Shown: one piece after another, positions 5,188 to 5,693 of the stretch | Position numbering within the stretch: the first letter of the stretch is position 1 | Layout: each line of letters opens with the position of its first letter | Assembly: GCA_934307335.1 (NCBI GenBank) | Contig: CAKRCL010000071.1 | Span: 1 to 5,693 of the forward strand | Length of the DNA stretch: 5,693 bases | Origin: an uncultured Dorea sp. | Lineage (GTDB): Bacteria; Bacillota; Clostridia; Lachnospirales; Lachnospiraceae | Reading direction: 5' to 3' | Notes under the pieces: generated by a model | Databases searched by the model: none | Seen by the model: the letters and a program-made list of their open reading frames with translations, nothing else | What the model was told of the DNA's origin: nothing | Program-made: the position numbers and the translations under genes

Positions 5188-5418
5188 AAATCGCGGCTTG
5201 CTTCGTAAAGGCACGGTTCATACAATATTGTGATCATCTATATTCACCTGCTCTCCAAGTATGTCTGTCACTGGGATCCAACATTTGCCGAATATCTGGC
5301 AAAGAAACGAGCCGAAGGCAAACATTACAATATTGCCATATCCCATGCTGTCAAAAAGCTGGTCAGAGTTATTTACCATCTCGAGAAAACCAACCAGCAA
5401 TACATTAAAGCCGCTTAA
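5188..5418 (+). pseudogene. 3' remnant of an IS110-family transposase gene
   Basis: Read in frame from about 5191 to the TAA at 5416-5418, this encodes SRLAS, a stop (TAA 5206-5208), RHGS, and then KYVCHWDPTFAEYLAKKR followed by EGKHYNIAISHAVKKLVRVI and a final YHLEKTNQQY. This matches the C-terminal (Transposase_20) end of IS110-family transposases, where a KRGS-x-YLR motif precedes a WDP-x-F-x-x-YL segment. The N-terminal catalytic domain is absent, there is an in-frame stop, and the region after GS (YNIVIIYIHLL) is degraded relative to what I expect of the family. A GTG at 5230 could in principle start a 62-codon ORF, but no ribosome site is apparent. The remnant's left edge abuts the -35 of the minus-strand operon promoter. 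Confidence 0.75.
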
Positions 5419-5445
5419 GTTTTTCTAATTCTATACTCCTTTTTT

Positions 5446-5470
5446 GAGCACCTGCAACGATGCTCTTTTT
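5446..5470 (+). terminator. Terminator-like hairpin downstream of the IS110 remnant
   Basis: GAGCA (5446-5450) pairs with TGCTC (5461-5465) around a 10-nt loop and is followed by TTTTT (5466-5470). It lies 28 nt after the remnant's stop codon on the same strand, so it is probably part of the old IS110 3' end. The stem is only 5 bp. Confidence 0.4.
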
Positions 5471-5479
5471 GTCATGCAG

Positions 5480-5693
5480 TTTTCAAGGTACAAAGAAATC
5501 TAACCGAGTTCAAAATATATCTAAAATACATTTCCGTACTTTATTCAAAAAATATCATTTTGAGGCTTGACTTTTAATAGTTAGTCTACTTGATATCGAT
5601 CACTACGAATAAAATGGTAAGCGCTCAATAAAATAGTGCCTACCAAATAAATTGAGGATGGCGTATAATACCATCCCCAACAATAGTTACTTA
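5480..5693. other. Gene-free AT-rich stretch ending in two consecutive stem-loops
   Basis: I see no coding sequence or tRNA here. Two stem-loops lie near the edge. The first pairs 5615-5624 with 5636-5645 (TGGTAAGCGC against GTGCCTACCA, with one mismatch and one G-U). The second pairs 5656-5661 GGATGG with 5671-5676 CCATCC, extendable by TTG/CAA across one mismatch. On the minus strand the second is followed by a loose T-rich tract, so it could terminate a gene to the right of the window. Both could also be part of an IS end or a structured RNA. Confidence 0.35.

Noticed and set aside
5230..5418. 62-codon GTG-start ORF as an independent small gene
   Set aside because: The sequence matches the C-terminal end of an IS110 transposase and has no start signals, so it is better described as a gene remnant.
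5664..5669. TATAAT as a + strand promoter -10
   Set aside because: It lies in the loop of a hairpin and no acceptable -35 is found 15-19 bp upstream.

Overview
The window looks like an accessory, mobile-element-rich segment of a low-to-moderate G+C Firmicute, most likely a gut clostridium of the Lachnospiraceae type. This is inferred from strong AAGGAG-like ribosome sites, AT-rich intergenic DNA, an IS30-family transposase with a cysteine-rich insert, and an IS110 C-terminus of the kind common in that group. No sequence here fixes the species.

Layout, left to right. (1) Positions 1-36 hold a perfect 11-bp stem-loop. (2) About 55-2416 (possibly from 37) is an IS30-family insertion sequence on the + strand. 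It has a left end packed with copies of an ATTTACTWTGA motif, an intact 438-codon DDE transposase, a translationally coupled 82-codon accessory ORF, and a long non-coding right end in which a 292-bp unit is tandemly duplicated. The right end lies 7 bp past the stop codon of the next gene. (3) Positions 2424-5111 hold a three-gene minus-strand operon, transcribed right to left. It encodes a 314-aa winged-helix protein (AbiEi/MarR-like), a 248-aa AbiEii-like nucleotidyltransferase overlapping it by 7 nt, and a 321-aa PPP/ApaH-like metallophosphoesterase 37 nt further on. A good sigma-A promoter (5156-5184) with a perfect 9+9 bp inverted repeat at the start site precedes the operon. (4) About 5188-5418 is the broken 3' end of an IS110-family transposase gene on the + strand, followed by a terminator-like hairpin. 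(5) Positions 5480-5693 have no gene; two consecutive stem-loops lie at the right edge.

How it fits together: the regulator plus nucleotidyltransferase pair looks like a type IV (AbiE-like) toxin-antitoxin or abortive-infection module, with the regulator probably repressing its own promoter through the inverted repeat. The downstream metallophosphoesterase is not part of classical AbiE. It may be a third component, for example an enzyme that reverses or processes the nucleotidyl modification, and it is the best candidate here for something undescribed. The IS30 element inserted just downstream of the operon, apparently between its last stop codon and a stem-loop that may have been its terminator. 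The operon is therefore flanked by an active-looking IS on one side and a dead IS remnant on the other, typical of a defence-island-like location.
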